From positions 1 to 42,574 of the forward strand of contig NZ_JPMD01000041.1 in NCBI RefSeq assembly GCF_000732635.1: 42,574 nt of DNA, written 5' to 3'. Under the pieces are notes generated by a model that made no database searches, was not told the origin of the DNA, and saw nothing but the letters and a program-made list of their open reading frames with translations. Source of the DNA: Clostridium sulfidigenes (GTDB lineage: Bacteria; Bacillota; Clostridia; Clostridiales; Clostridiaceae). The position numbers were made by a program, and so were the translations under genes. Below, one piece after another: positions 33,159 through 42,514 of the stretch (positions are counted from its first letter, which is position 1; each line of letters starts with the position of its first letter).

Positions 33159-34199
33159 ATGAAACTTTTTAAAAAACTTTCTTGCATTTTAGTTCTATTT
33201 ATAACTATTATTATTGTTGCAGGATGTGCAAATCAAAGATTACCTATTAAGCCAATTACTAAAACAGAGCTAGTCATTGGTACAGTGTGTACCATAACCA
33301 TATATGATAAAAGTGATACAACTATAATAGATGAATCTTTTGCTCGTTTAAGAGAACTAGAAAATATATTAAGTATAAGTAAGTCTAATACCGAATTGGA
33401 TGAAGTAAATAATATGGCAGGAATAGAACCTGTTGAGGTTAGTAATGATACTTTTAATGTGGTAAAAAAAGGACTAGAATATTCTAAACTGTCTGGTGGT
33501 TCACTAGATATCACTATTGGACCTTTGGTAAAGTTATGGGGAATTGGTACAGATAATGCTAAGCTTCCCTCAGAAAAAGAAATTAATGAAAAAAAGGCTT
33601 TAATTGATTATAATAAAATTCAAATAGATGAATCAAAAAAAAGTATATTTTTAAAAGATTCCAATATGATTATAGACTTAGGTGCAATTGCAAAGGGGTA
33701 TGCTGCTGATGAAATAGTTAAAATTCTAAAAAATGCTGAAGTATCCAGTGCAATTATTGATTTAGGTGGTAATATTTATGTACTCGGTGACAAGATAGAT
33801 GGTACCCCTTGGAAGGTAGGAGTTCAAAACCCTGAAAAATCCGGTAGTGATACTATTGGATTTGTAAGTGTTAGTAATAAATCTATTGTAACCTCTGGAG
33901 TGTATGAAAGATACTTTGAGCAAGATGGTAAAAACTATCACCATATTCTAAGTCCAGATACAGGTTATCCATATGACAACAACATCTTAGGTGTGTCTAT
34001 ATTATCTAATAACTCTATAGATGGTGATTCTCTATCAACTACTTTATTTGCCCTTGGAGTAGATGAAGGTTTAAAACTTATTAACTCATTAGATGATGTT
34101 GAGGCAATTTTTATAACTAAGAACCATGAACTATACCTAACTAATGGCTTTAAAAAAGCATTTACCCTTACAAATAATAATTATGAAATAAAAGAATAA
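33159..34199 (+). CDS. apbE: FAD:protein FMN transferase, lipoprotein
   Basis: This has 346 residues. It transfers FMN from FAD to Thr/Ser in exported flavoproteins, most simply the adjacent FMN lipoprotein. A signal peptide with lipobox VAGC (C23) precedes the ApbE fold. Family blocks visible are LSGGSLDITIGPLVKLWGIG, IDLGAIAKGYAADEIV, IIDLGGNIYVLG and SGVYERYF, followed by YHHILSPDTGYP with the metal-binding region. AAGGAGG lies before the ATG at 33159, which is chosen over an unsupported 33135. Confidence 0.93.
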   Translation: MKLFKKLSCILVLFITIIIVAGCANQRLPIKPITKTELVIGTVCTITIYDKSDTTIIDESFARLRELENILSISKSNTELDEVNNMAGIEPVEVSNDTFNVVKKGLEYSKLSGGSLDITIGPLVKLWGIGTDNAKLPSEKEINEKKALIDYNKIQIDESKKSIFLKDSNMIIDLGAIAKGYAADEIVKILKNAEVSSAIIDLGGNIYVLGDKIDGTPWKVGVQNPEKSGSDTIGFVSVSNKSIVTSGVYERYFEQDGKNYHHILSPDTGYPYDNNILGVSILSNNSIDGDSLSTTLFALGVDEGLKLINSLDDVEAIFITKNHELYLTNGFKKAFTLTNNNYEIKE

Positions 34200-34200
34200 T

Positions 34201-34230
34201 AAATGGCTATGGTAATCCCATAGCCATTTA
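34201..34230. terminator. Bidirectional intrinsic terminator
   Basis: AAATGGCTATGG pairs with CCATAGCCATTT around a 4-5-nt loop, with T-rich flanks, between convergent apbE and the 966-residue gene. Confidence 0.88.
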
Positions 34231-34232
34231 TT

Positions 34233-37133
34233 TTAAACTAATTTATAGCATTTACTATTAAAATATACCATATTATGATCAAGTTGTTTGATATATTTTA
34301 ATACCTCTACATCTACAAATTTCATAAGAACTTCTAATTCCTCATTCTTTTTAGTAATCTCTTCATGAGATTTTGTCATATCCATCTCTGCTTGCTCAAC
34401 TATATTTTTATCTATTGTAATATCATTTAGAGTCCCTTCAAATATATCTTTTATTTCTTCCTTTAACTTGTCTGAAAGTCCTCTTAAGTTTTCCATTATG
34501 TTATTGCTTAATATAGCAGCAATATTATCCTTATTTTCTATGACTTGATTTTTAATTTTTATTCTAGTACTTTCTGCCTTTTCTTCTGACTTCATAAACA
34601 TTACCTTAATTCCACCAGCTACTGTACTTAAGAATTTCTCATTTGGTATTACAGTAACTTCATAATTAATACTATTTAAGAATTCATCATGTAATACTAA
34701 AAATTCCTTCAGTAGCTCTTCAAGTGGTTTTATATCTATGGGCTTAATTTTACTTGTAAAATCACCATAGGCAGATATTACAGTATCTCTATTATCCTTT
34801 ATCTTTTCTATAGTCTCTTGATGGTATCCATATAGCTTTGAATACTTAGTTATATAAACCTCAAATTGCTCTAACATTAAATCATATATATTTTTATTAC
34901 ACCAATTTACAATAGTTTCACTAAATATCTTTTCAGCCTTATCCTTAAGTGTTGAAGTTTCTTCTAAGTCATCTATAGCATCTAGCTTTTTCTCTATAAG
35001 ATCAGGGATAATTATTGATATCTTTTCTTCAGCATATTTTCCTAAAAACTCTATATCACCCTGAATTTTTGTAAGAAATTCATTATAGTTTGATTTAACT
35101 TCATCTGCTAGGTTTATATATTCTGATACACATTCCTTAAGGGTATATCTTCTTTCCTTATAAACTCCATTTTTAAATTTTATGTCTTCTCTAATTCCAT
35201 GTAAAGTTTTATTTATATTGGTCTTAAAGTCATTAAATTTCATACTTATTATGTTTTCTGAAGTTTGTCCTATAAGTGTTTCTAATAACTCTCTAGAATC
35301 AGAAAAGTCTTTTTGGTCAAATAATATAATTTCTCTTTTATAATCTAGCATATTTTCCAATAAAGCTTTATTATAACTTAATGCTTCAGCCTTATAATCA
35401 CCACTTTTTGTATTAATAAGAATAGCCAATATAGAATTGTTACAATCTTCCAATATATGTTTAATATAAGTTACATCAATATCCCTTAACTCTTTATGAC
35501 CATCTATTACAATAATATTTTTATCTGCCATTTTACCATGAATAGACTTATCATAAGTTATAATACATTTATTAGGATCTCTTAATAAATTATTCTTTGT
35601 AATAACTTCACAACTATAATAATCTTTAATATATGATTTTAACTCAAGTTGTTCATTGCTAATAAACACAATATCCTTATCTTGTAAAAATATCTTTTCT
35701 CCAACAATATTGTTTAAAGTTTCTTCTACCTCTCTATCTTGAATTGCATTAATACCTATTATTGTTTTTTTACTACTACTTCTAATAAAGTCACTAGTAT
35801 CAAATTTAGATTCTATACCATAGCTTGTACATATATCTTTTACATTATTATATAAGTATAGCCAAGGATATTCTTTTAAATTATAGTTTTCCCTTTTAGT
35901 TCCATCTATAGATATTTCTTTACATTCTTCTATATAATTAAGTAGCTCCTTATTTATATTGAATATATTGATTATGGAAGATAACTTAGTTGAAGTTTCA
36001 ATTGCTTTTTCATAATTATTGTTTTGAACCGCAGCATTCATTAAATAAAACGCAAAGTCAAATTCATACTCTCTTAAAAATACTTCTTTATACTTTCTTA
36101 TTCTTATATCTTCATAAATTTCATTTAACACACATACTGCTTGAGAACAATTTATAAAATCTCCGTGTTTATAATCTATAATTTTAAAACTTTGTCTTAG
36201 ATAACTTAATACTTTAATAAGTTGCTCTTCCTCTTGTCTGATACCTTTGTATAAGCTTAAAATTAAAGTACTCCATTCTACAATTTTAAGATCTTCCATT
36301 AATATATTACAGAACTTTATAATCTTATCTACACATTCTATATCTAGGGATTGTGCTTTTGTGCATATAGTATTCATTGCATTTATCCAATGAGGGATAC
36401 TATCCTTACAATATTCCTCTATTGAGATATCTATGGCATTAGAGTAAGATTTTTCTGTTGTAAAATACTCTACAACATCTATATTTATTCCTTTAAATGA
36501 AGATAATATTTTTATTAAATTTCTAGCTGCCTCATTTGCTTTATCTATAATGTTTAATTCTTTACTTGCTCTATATACGCAATAGTTTTTTTGTATGTAT
36601 AATATTTCTTCTTCTCCAATTATACTTTCATATAAGTATAAAGCTTCTTCAACTTCAACCATATCACCAAGATTTTTTCTTGCCCACATTAATAGTTCAA
36701 AAAATACTACTCCACTTTTACATTGAATTTCTTCGGTTTGAAATTTATTTCCACTTTTTAAGAATTCCTCCATGACCTCTATTACTTTAGAAAAGTAATC
36801 CTTTGATAATTCAAATTCTTTTCTCTCAAAATATATTTCTCCTAGTGAGTAGTATGATACTATAAGATTTCTAAAATCCTCATACTCCATATTCCCAATT
36901 ACTTTATAATCTAACTTTTCTATAATTTTTTTAAAAAACTCAGTAAGATTTACTTCATTTACATCTATTCTAAATATGTTTTTAACACACCAGTTATAAT
37001 AATGCTTTATCATTAAGCAGGGTTCACAGGTAATCTTACTGTCTGTAATATCTAGATAAAAATTCAATTTACCTAAGTTGTTTTCACACTGCTGAAGGAA
37101 TTTCATCTGTTTTTTTAAAGACAATTCATTCAC
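34233..37133 (-). CDS. Large TPR-like protein with degenerate dynamin-like domain
   Basis: This 966-residue protein has no signal peptide or clear transmembrane helix. Residues about 20-400 are helical TPR-like repeats (SYYSLGEIYFERKEFELSKD is clear). Residues about 454-625 look like a GTPase fold: KKTIIGINAIQ, TLNNIVGEKIF, a beta-strand plus turn IIVIDGH (540-546) and ILINTKSGD (571-579). The P-loop GK[ST] is absent and replaced by IQDREVE. Residues about 630-966 are long helices with a possible membrane-contacting segment (FLSTVAGGIKVMFMK), as in bacterial dynamin-like trunks. The fold is my inference. GTG at 37133 nearly touches AAGGAG; TTG at 37124 is an equally good start. Confidence 0.65.
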   Translation of the reverse strand: MNELSLKKQMKFLQQCENNLGKLNFYLDITDSKITCEPCLMIKHYYNWCVKNIFRIDVNEVNLTEFFKKIIEKLDYKVIGNMEYEDFRNLIVSYYSLGEIYFERKEFELSKDYFSKVIEVMEEFLKSGNKFQTEEIQCKSGVVFFELLMWARKNLGDMVEVEEALYLYESIIGEEEILYIQKNYCVYRASKELNIIDKANEAARNLIKILSSFKGINIDVVEYFTTEKSYSNAIDISIEEYCKDSIPHWINAMNTICTKAQSLDIECVDKIIKFCNILMEDLKIVEWSTLILSLYKGIRQEEEQLIKVLSYLRQSFKIIDYKHGDFINCSQAVCVLNEIYEDIRIRKYKEVFLREYEFDFAFYLMNAAVQNNNYEKAIETSTKLSSIINIFNINKELLNYIEECKEISIDGTKRENYNLKEYPWLYLYNNVKDICTSYGIESKFDTSDFIRSSSKKTIIGINAIQDREVEETLNNIVGEKIFLQDKDIVFISNEQLELKSYIKDYYSCEVITKNNLLRDPNKCIITYDKSIHGKMADKNIIVIDGHKELRDIDVTYIKHILEDCNNSILAILINTKSGDYKAEALSYNKALLENMLDYKREIILFDQKDFSDSRELLETLIGQTSENIISMKFNDFKTNINKTLHGIREDIKFKNGVYKERRYTLKECVSEYINLADEVKSNYNEFLTKIQGDIEFLGKYAEEKISIIIPDLIEKKLDAIDDLEETSTLKDKAEKIFSETIVNWCNKNIYDLMLEQFEVYITKYSKLYGYHQETIEKIKDNRDTVISAYGDFTSKIKPIDIKPLEELLKEFLVLHDEFLNSINYEVTVIPNEKFLSTVAGGIKVMFMKSEEKAESTRIKIKNQVIENKDNIAAILSNNIMENLRGLSDKLKEEIKDIFEGTLNDITIDKNIVEQAEMDMTKSHEEITKKNEELEVLMKFVDVEVLKYIKQLDHNMVYFNSKCYKLV

Positions 37134-37185
37134 TCTCCTTATTTTATTTAGTCATACATGACATTTCTCTATAATTTATATGATG

Positions 37186-37758
37186 TTACTTTTTGCTAGT
37201 TGCTGCAGGATTAGGAACACTTGCAACTAAAATTTTGCATATTTTATTAGTATAGTTTGCATAGTTATGATTAATAGAAGATTTAAAATGTGCTGAATCA
37301 CCGGGGTAAAGATACTGCTTTTCATCATTTATGAATAAAGTTATAATTCCTTCTAATACATATATAAATTCTTCACCTTCATGCTGATAAGTATTTAAAT
37401 TTTCCTCTGTATTAGTAGGCAATATTTCAATTAATCTAGGCAATATAGTTTTATCTTCAGGATTATTTGATAATACATAGTTAATATGAAGGGCATTATC
37501 TATTTTATATATATCTCTTTCGTAACTCTTTTGTATAAATCTTTCTCTCCTCTTACTAGTTGATAGTAAAAAGTAAGATAATTCAACATCTAAAGCTTCT
37601 GCTATATTAAGTAAAGAATCTGTAGCTATACTGGTAAGACCTCTTTCTAATTGAGATAAAAACCCAGTAGATAAAGATGTTTTTTCGCTTAGTTCCTTTA
37701 ATGTCATCTTTTTATTAGTTCTAAGTTCTTTAATTTTGCTTCCTATGATTTTATTCAA
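37186..37758 (-). CDS. XRE-family transcriptional regulator with C-terminal cupin domain
   Basis: This has about 190 residues. The N-terminal helix-turn-helix is MTLKELSEKTSLSTGFLSQLERG. The C-terminal cupin has EEFIYVLEGIITLFINDEKQ and LYPGDSAHFKSSINHNY. Such regulators commonly control amino-acid or polyamine transport and metabolism, with the cupin sensing a small molecule. The longest frame starts at a GTG within GAGGTGG; the TTG at 37758 has proper spacing. It lies between the 966-residue gene and yjeM, all on the minus strand; yjeM, upstream with its own terminator, is a plausible target. Confidence 0.88.
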   Translation of the reverse strand: MNKIIGSKIKELRTNKKMTLKELSEKTSLSTGFLSQLERGLTSIATDSLLNIAEALDVELSYFLLSTSKRRERFIQKSYERDIYKIDNALHINYVLSNNPEDKTILPRLIEILPTNTEENLNTYQHEGEEFIYVLEGIITLFINDEKQYLYPGDSAHFKSSINHNYANYTNKICKILVASVPNPAATSKK

Positions 37759-37767
37759 CCGTTCCAC

Positions 37768-38098
37768 CTCTTTGTTTAATTTAACTTTTTATCTAGAGCC
37801 TAGCTGCTTTAACACTGTGGTTAGCCACCATGTAAGGAATAATAATGTCATCAACTAGAGCTACTGACTATTTGAGTATATGTTCAACTAAACTTCAATG
37901 GAGATAAAACTCCTTCTAAGCTAAGTTTCACTTGATATTAATATTATTACTCAATACCTAAGCATTGTCTAGCTAAGTTTATAATTTATAAATAAATTTG
38001 ATAAATATAAATAAATGTTTATAAAATTTTTACCAAAATAAAAGACATATTAAAACTTCTAAAATAATAAATTTTAGATTCAATTGTTTTTATAAAAT
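37768..38098. other. Intergenic region with imperfect inverted repeats
   Basis: No gene is visible. The 37888-37932 segment pairs imperfectly (AACTAAACTTC...GGAG with CTCC...AAGCTAAGTT), and 37795-37870 is GC-richer than its surroundings. It may contain the cupin regulator's promoter and an intergenic repeat; no motif was recognised. Confidence 0.3.
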
Positions 38099-38127
38099 AA
38101 AGTCCAGATATTATTTATCTGAACTTT
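38099..38127 (-). terminator. Intrinsic terminator of yjeM
   Basis: The stem AAAGT-CAGATA and its complement (one mismatch) is followed by TATTTTAT on the minus strand. It lies about 38 nt past the yjeM stop. Confidence 0.8.
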
Positions 38128-38164
38128 ATAATCTTTAAAACATATTCTTCATTTCAAATTTTTC

Positions 38165-39682
38165 TTAATCGTTTTTCTTTAAGTTCTTTTCATACCTAGC
38201 AAAAAGTACTAAGGCAACTATTGAAAAGACTATTGGTCCTGCAATGCTCCATATAGTTTTAGCCATATCTCCATTCATAGCTGGTTCGATTATTGAGAAA
38301 AAGTTAGCAAATCCAACTGTAGCTGTTACTACAATAGTTACGAGTATTATATATCCTTTACCTTTGAAAACTTGGAAAGGTTTCTGTATTCCCTCCCTCC
38401 TTTTAAATGATATAAACGCTCCAGACAAAAACATATATGGAATTGTCATAGCTACATTTGTCATGGCTACAAGAATACTAAAGAATTCTTCCATAGCTTC
38501 GCCACCAAATCCTACTAATAAAATCATAATTATTACTACTATAGCTTGAATAAGCATTGCATTTACAGGCATACCTTTTTTCATTTTTGCAACTGAATCG
38601 GGGAACAACCCCTTAGGAGTTCCTGCTATTAATTGCTTAAGTGGTGCATATGTTAAAGTAAAGAATGCTCCTGTAAGAGCAAGTAGCATTGATAATCCAA
38701 CAAATCTAGCTATCCAGTTACCAATTTGTACTGAAATAGCTTCAGTTGCTCCAAAGGTTACTCCAAATTGATAACCTAAGTTATTCATTATAAGATAACC
38801 TACATTTCCCATGTGAACTATATCTCCATACTTACCATTTGTTCCAAGTATAGCATCCCAATTTGTAAATATTCCAACACAGAATAATCCTACTGCATAT
38901 CCAACAGCTATGATTATAGCAGATATAGCAAGACCTTTAGGAAAGTTTTTTTCTGGTTCATCCGTTTGATCAACCAATCCTCCAACTACCTCTATACCAC
39001 CAAAGGCAAATAAAGCAAATACCATAAATGATAATATTGATATTGAACTTTGATAAGCTGGGTTAGGCGATGATATGAAAGTTGTAGAATTAACTATAGG
39101 TTGTGCTAATTCTCCACCATTTCCTATTAATATAACTATGGAACCTAGTATTAACAATATATTAAGTGCTGCTACAGCTGTACCTCCTATTGAAGTAATC
39201 TTTTTAATTTTTTCTATCCCCTTAGTTGACACGAAGGTAACAAATATAATCCAAAGAACAGCAAGTATGGCAAGCGTTTGACGCCCTCCAAAACCAAATA
39301 TACTCCATGTACTAGTTGTATCTGTACCATAAATTGCATTAGATAAAGTTACCCATATTCCAGAAGATACATTAACCATCCATATTACCGTTGACGTATA
39401 CCACATAAATGTCCCTATAAATGCATACTTAGCATTTACCGACTTCTCCATCCATGAATATATTCCTCCGGTTTCATTTTTAAATGCGGCTCCATATTCA
39501 GCCATCATAAATGCAAATGGAATAAAGAATAATATTGCAGCTATGATGAAGAAGGGTATTGAACCATACCCCATTAAATAGTATGACCTGGGCATATTAT
39601 TAAAGCCATATACAGATGTAAAAATCATTAATATCAGTGCTGTGATAGATAACTTTTCTGTACTACCTTTCTTTGATGACAT
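38165..39682 (-). CDS. yjeM: Glutamate/GABA-type APC transporter, YjeM family
   Basis: This 505-residue protein has about 12-13 membrane helices. The N-terminal LILMIFTSVYGFNNMPRSYY, FFIPFAFMMAEYGAAFKNE, GGIYSWMEKSV and FAFGGIEVVGGLVDQT closely match E. coli YjeM as I recall it. It belongs to the APC superfamily of amino-acid antiporters. Substrate specificity is inferred by family only. AGGAGG lies before the ATG at 39682. It stands between an XRE-cupin regulator and an Xaa-Pro aminopeptidase gene, suggesting a peptide/amino-acid use setting. Confidence 0.9.
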   Translation of the reverse strand: MSSKKGSTEKLSITALILMIFTSVYGFNNMPRSYYLMGYGSIPFFIIAAILFFIPFAFMMAEYGAAFKNETGGIYSWMEKSVNAKYAFIGTFMWYTSTVIWMVNVSSGIWVTLSNAIYGTDTTSTWSIFGFGGRQTLAILAVLWIIFVTFVSTKGIEKIKKITSIGGTAVAALNILLILGSIVILIGNGGELAQPIVNSTTFISSPNPAYQSSISILSFMVFALFAFGGIEVVGGLVDQTDEPEKNFPKGLAISAIIIAVGYAVGLFCVGIFTNWDAILGTNGKYGDIVHMGNVGYLIMNNLGYQFGVTFGATEAISVQIGNWIARFVGLSMLLALTGAFFTLTYAPLKQLIAGTPKGLFPDSVAKMKKGMPVNAMLIQAIVVIIMILLVGFGGEAMEEFFSILVAMTNVAMTIPYMFLSGAFISFKRREGIQKPFQVFKGKGYIILVTIVVTATVGFANFFSIIEPAMNGDMAKTIWSIAGPIVFSIVALVLFARYEKNLKKND

Positions 39683-39799
39683 TACTTTTCCTCCTTTGTA
39701 GCTAAATTAAGTTTAAAAACTTAATTTTATCTAATTACTTATTAAATAAGTAATCTTATTTTATTTTTCACCATAATAAAATAAATATGTAAGAAAAAT

Positions 39800-39830
39800 A
39801 AGAAACCACAAATATCCATTGTGGTTTCTT
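39800..39830 (-). terminator. Intrinsic terminator of the aminopeptidase gene
   Basis: AAGAAACCACAA pairs with TTGTGGTTTCTT around a 7-nt loop. T-rich tails lie on both strands, 7 nt past the stop at 39838. Confidence 0.88.
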
Positions 39831-39837
39831 ACTTTTT

Positions 39838-41610
39838 TTAAATCTCTTTGGTTGCATTTTTTAACCATAAAACCTCATCCTCTAATAAATAGGGACTTAA
39901 CTTTTCTAATACTTTTTTATGATAATCATTTAACCAAGATTTTTCATCTTCATTAAGTAATGATATATTTATTGCATCTAATTCATAAGGACATAAAGTT
40001 AAATCTTTAAAGCACATAAATTTTCCAAAATCATTTTTTTCTTTTTCTTGAACAGCTATTAAGTTTTCAATTCTTACCCCATGTTTATCAGCTTTATAAA
40101 CTCCAGGTTCATTAGATACTATCATGCCTTCTTCTAAAGCAATTGGATTTAATTCTCTTCTTATCCCCTGTGGACCCTCATGTACATTAAGTAAATAGCC
40201 AACTCCATGTCCTGTTCCATGTTTAAAGTCTAATCCTTTGCTCCAAAGAGCTCTTCTTGCTAAAACATCAAGACTACATCCCGGAGTTCCTTCCAAGAAT
40301 ATTGCTGTAGACAGATTTAGATGTCCTTTTAAAACTAAAGTATAATCTTCCTTTTCTTCTTCTGTAAGTTCACCTAGGGCTATAGTTCTTGTAATATCCG
40401 TAGTTCCATCTAAATATTGAGCTCCAGAATCTACTAGGAACAATCCTTTTGGTTGTAGTTTCAGACTAGACTCTTCAGATGCTTTGTAGTGAATTATAGC
40501 TCCATGAGGACCATATCCCGCAATGGTATCAAAGCTTATATCTATAAAATCCTCACCTTCCGCTCTAAGTTTTTTTAGTTTTTCAGCCGCTGATATTTCT
40601 GTTATCTCTTCATTATTTACATTTTCTTTTACCCACTTTATGAACTTTACCATAGCTATTCCATCTTTTATATGGGCATTTTCTATATTTTTAAGCTCTA
40701 CAGAATTTTTTCTAGCTTTTAAATCCGTAGTTATATTCCTTTTCTCTATTGTGTTAACTTCTTTATTTATAGATTCCTTAAGCCATACATTAGTTTTGCT
40801 TGGATCAAAGGTTATATTTCCTTTAATTAACTTAAGATCTGATACTATGTCATTATAATCTTTTATAGATATTGATTTGATACTTAATAGATTTATAATT
40901 TTTTCATTTAATTTTTCCTTATCTACATATAGAATATACTTGTCATCACTAATTAAGAAATAACTTAAGAATACAGGATTACATTCCACATCTCCGCCTC
41001 TTAAATTTAGAAGCCATGCTATATCATCTAAAGATGCTAATAATAAGTTATTTACATTAATATTTTTCATTTCTTCTTTTACTAAAGTTAGCTTTTCTTC
41101 TACAGTTTTTCCTGCATAAGAATCTTCATGAATAAATATTTTTTTATTAGGCATAGTTGGCCTGTCTTTCCAAATAATATCAAAAATATCTTCTTCAGGT
41201 TTTGTTTTAATCCCTTTTTCTTGAAAAGCTTCTTCTAAATCATGAAGCTGAGAAACTGTAAACACCTTTCCATTAAAGCTGACAGTACCTCCTGTTTTCA
41301 CATTATCACAGATCCATTGTGTATAGGTTTTAACATCTGGTTCACCCATACGTTCTAGTATGTATTCTGTACCTTGAATTTGTTGTTCCCCTTGAAGGAA
41401 ATACCTTCCATCTACCCATAAATGAGCTTCTTTCTCCGTTATAACAACTGTTCCAGCAGATCCAGTAAATCCTGAAATCCATTGTCTCACTCTAAAATAG
41501 TCACTTACATACTCACTTCCATGATTATCTGAACTTGGAATAATAAAAGCGTCTATACTTCTTTCTTTCATTAAACTTCTTAAACTTTCAATTCTTGATT
41601 TAATATCCAC
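39838..41610 (-). CDS. Xaa-Pro aminopeptidase (M24B, long form)
   Basis: This 590-residue cytosolic protein is the three-domain, long eukaryote-like form. Two N-terminal creatinase-like domains start with MKERSIDAFIIPSSDNHGSE and RQWISGFTGSAGTVVIT. The pita-bread catalytic domain has the metal ligands D (FLVDSGAQY, DGTTDITRT), H (FKHGTGHGVGYLLNVHEGP) and E (VSNEPGVYK, GVRIENL). It removes N-terminal residues preceding proline. The start is GTG at 41610 with AGGAG 8 nt upstream. It is 50 nt downstream of the DegV gene, possibly co-transcribed. Confidence 0.93.
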   Translation of the reverse strand: MDIKSRIESLRSLMKERSIDAFIIPSSDNHGSEYVSDYFRVRQWISGFTGSAGTVVITEKEAHLWVDGRYFLQGEQQIQGTEYILERMGEPDVKTYTQWICDNVKTGGTVSFNGKVFTVSQLHDLEEAFQEKGIKTKPEEDIFDIIWKDRPTMPNKKIFIHEDSYAGKTVEEKLTLVKEEMKNINVNNLLLASLDDIAWLLNLRGGDVECNPVFLSYFLISDDKYILYVDKEKLNEKIINLLSIKSISIKDYNDIVSDLKLIKGNITFDPSKTNVWLKESINKEVNTIEKRNITTDLKARKNSVELKNIENAHIKDGIAMVKFIKWVKENVNNEEITEISAAEKLKKLRAEGEDFIDISFDTIAGYGPHGAIIHYKASEESSLKLQPKGLFLVDSGAQYLDGTTDITRTIALGELTEEEKEDYTLVLKGHLNLSTAIFLEGTPGCSLDVLARRALWSKGLDFKHGTGHGVGYLLNVHEGPQGIRRELNPIALEEGMIVSNEPGVYKADKHGVRIENLIAVQEKEKNDFGKFMCFKDLTLCPYELDAINISLLNEDEKSWLNDYHKKVLEKLSPYLLEDEVLWLKNATKEI

Positions 41611-41659
41611 TTTAACATCTCCTTATAAAATAAATTTTATTAATGTTTAAATATCAATC

Positions 41660-42514
41660 TTATTTTTCAGTATAATAAACAACTCCTACAGTTTTAGGTC
41701 CTACATGACAGCCTATCACAGGCCCAATGCATTGTATATCTACATCTATACCTAATATTTCTTTGATTTTATTAGCTAGAGCCCTTCCTTCTTCTTCACA
41801 GTTTATGTGATGAACTATTACCTGTCCAAGTCCTCTATTTTTTATATCCTTTTGTAATTTTTCTATAATTTTAAGTATTGCCTTCTGTTTTGTTCTAACT
41901 TTATCAAAAACTGAAGTCTTTCCAGCTTCTACAGTAAGTATAGGTCTAATTTGAAGAAGTGCTCCAAATAAAGCGGCTGCTCCTCCTATACGACCACCCT
42001 TTTTCAAATATTCTAAAGTATCTGGTACAAATAAAAACCTACTCTTACTCTTTATAGCCTCTACTCCAGCTATAACTTCCTCCATAGATTTACCTTCCTG
42101 AGCCAGTTTTGCTGCTTCTAAAACTGCATATCCCATTTGCATACAGTTAGATGCTGAATCTATAACTTCCATCCTAGCCTTAGGGTATTTGTCCATTATC
42201 ATTGTTTTTATTAGTTGATTACAAGTAGCATATGTACCACTCATTTCTGAGGATATAAAAACTCCTAATGCTTCATGTCCTTCACCTATAACCTGGTCAA
42301 AGCTATTAAACAAATCATCTACACTTGGTTGAGATGAAGTAGGTATACTATCTAACTTCTCCAAGGTTTTATAAAACTTATCATTTTCAATTTCTATTTC
42401 TTTATTAGCTATATTATTTATAACAACACCTAAAGAAACTACAGTAATATCATATTTTTCTATGAGCTCCTTTGGTATATAACTAGTACTATCTGTTATT
42501 ATTTTTATACTCAT
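41660..42514 (-). CDS. DegV-family fatty-acid-binding protein
   Basis: This has about 284 residues. The DegV fold has the N-terminal KIITDSTSYIPKELIEKYDI, the TSQPS motif (SIPTSQPSVDDLF), SSEMSGTY and the C-terminal IGCHVGPKTVGVVYY. Family members (FakB in staphylococci) bind a fatty acid and present it to the kinase FakA for phosphorylation; fakA is not in this window. GGAGG lies 8 nt before the ATG at 42514, which is preferred over TTG at 42529. Its promoter lies in the last 60 bases or beyond the window. Confidence 0.92.
   Translation of the reverse strand: MSIKIITDSTSYIPKELIEKYDITVVSLGVVINNIANKEIEIENDKFYKTLEKLDSIPTSSQPSVDDLFNSFDQVIGEGHEALGVFISSEMSGTYATCNQLIKTMIMDKYPKARMEVIDSASNCMQMGYAVLEAAKLAQEGKSMEEVIAGVEAIKSKSRFLFVPDTLEYLKKGGRIGGAAALFGALLQIRPILTVEAGKTSVFDKVRTKQKAILKIIEKLQKDIKNRGLGQVIVHHINCEEEGRALANKIKEILGIDVDIQCIGPVIGCHVGPKTVGVVYYTEK

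Noticed and set aside
34233..37133. Active dynamin GTPase
   Set aside because: No GxxxxGK[ST] P-loop is present anywhere in the protein, so GTP hydrolysis is unlikely as read.
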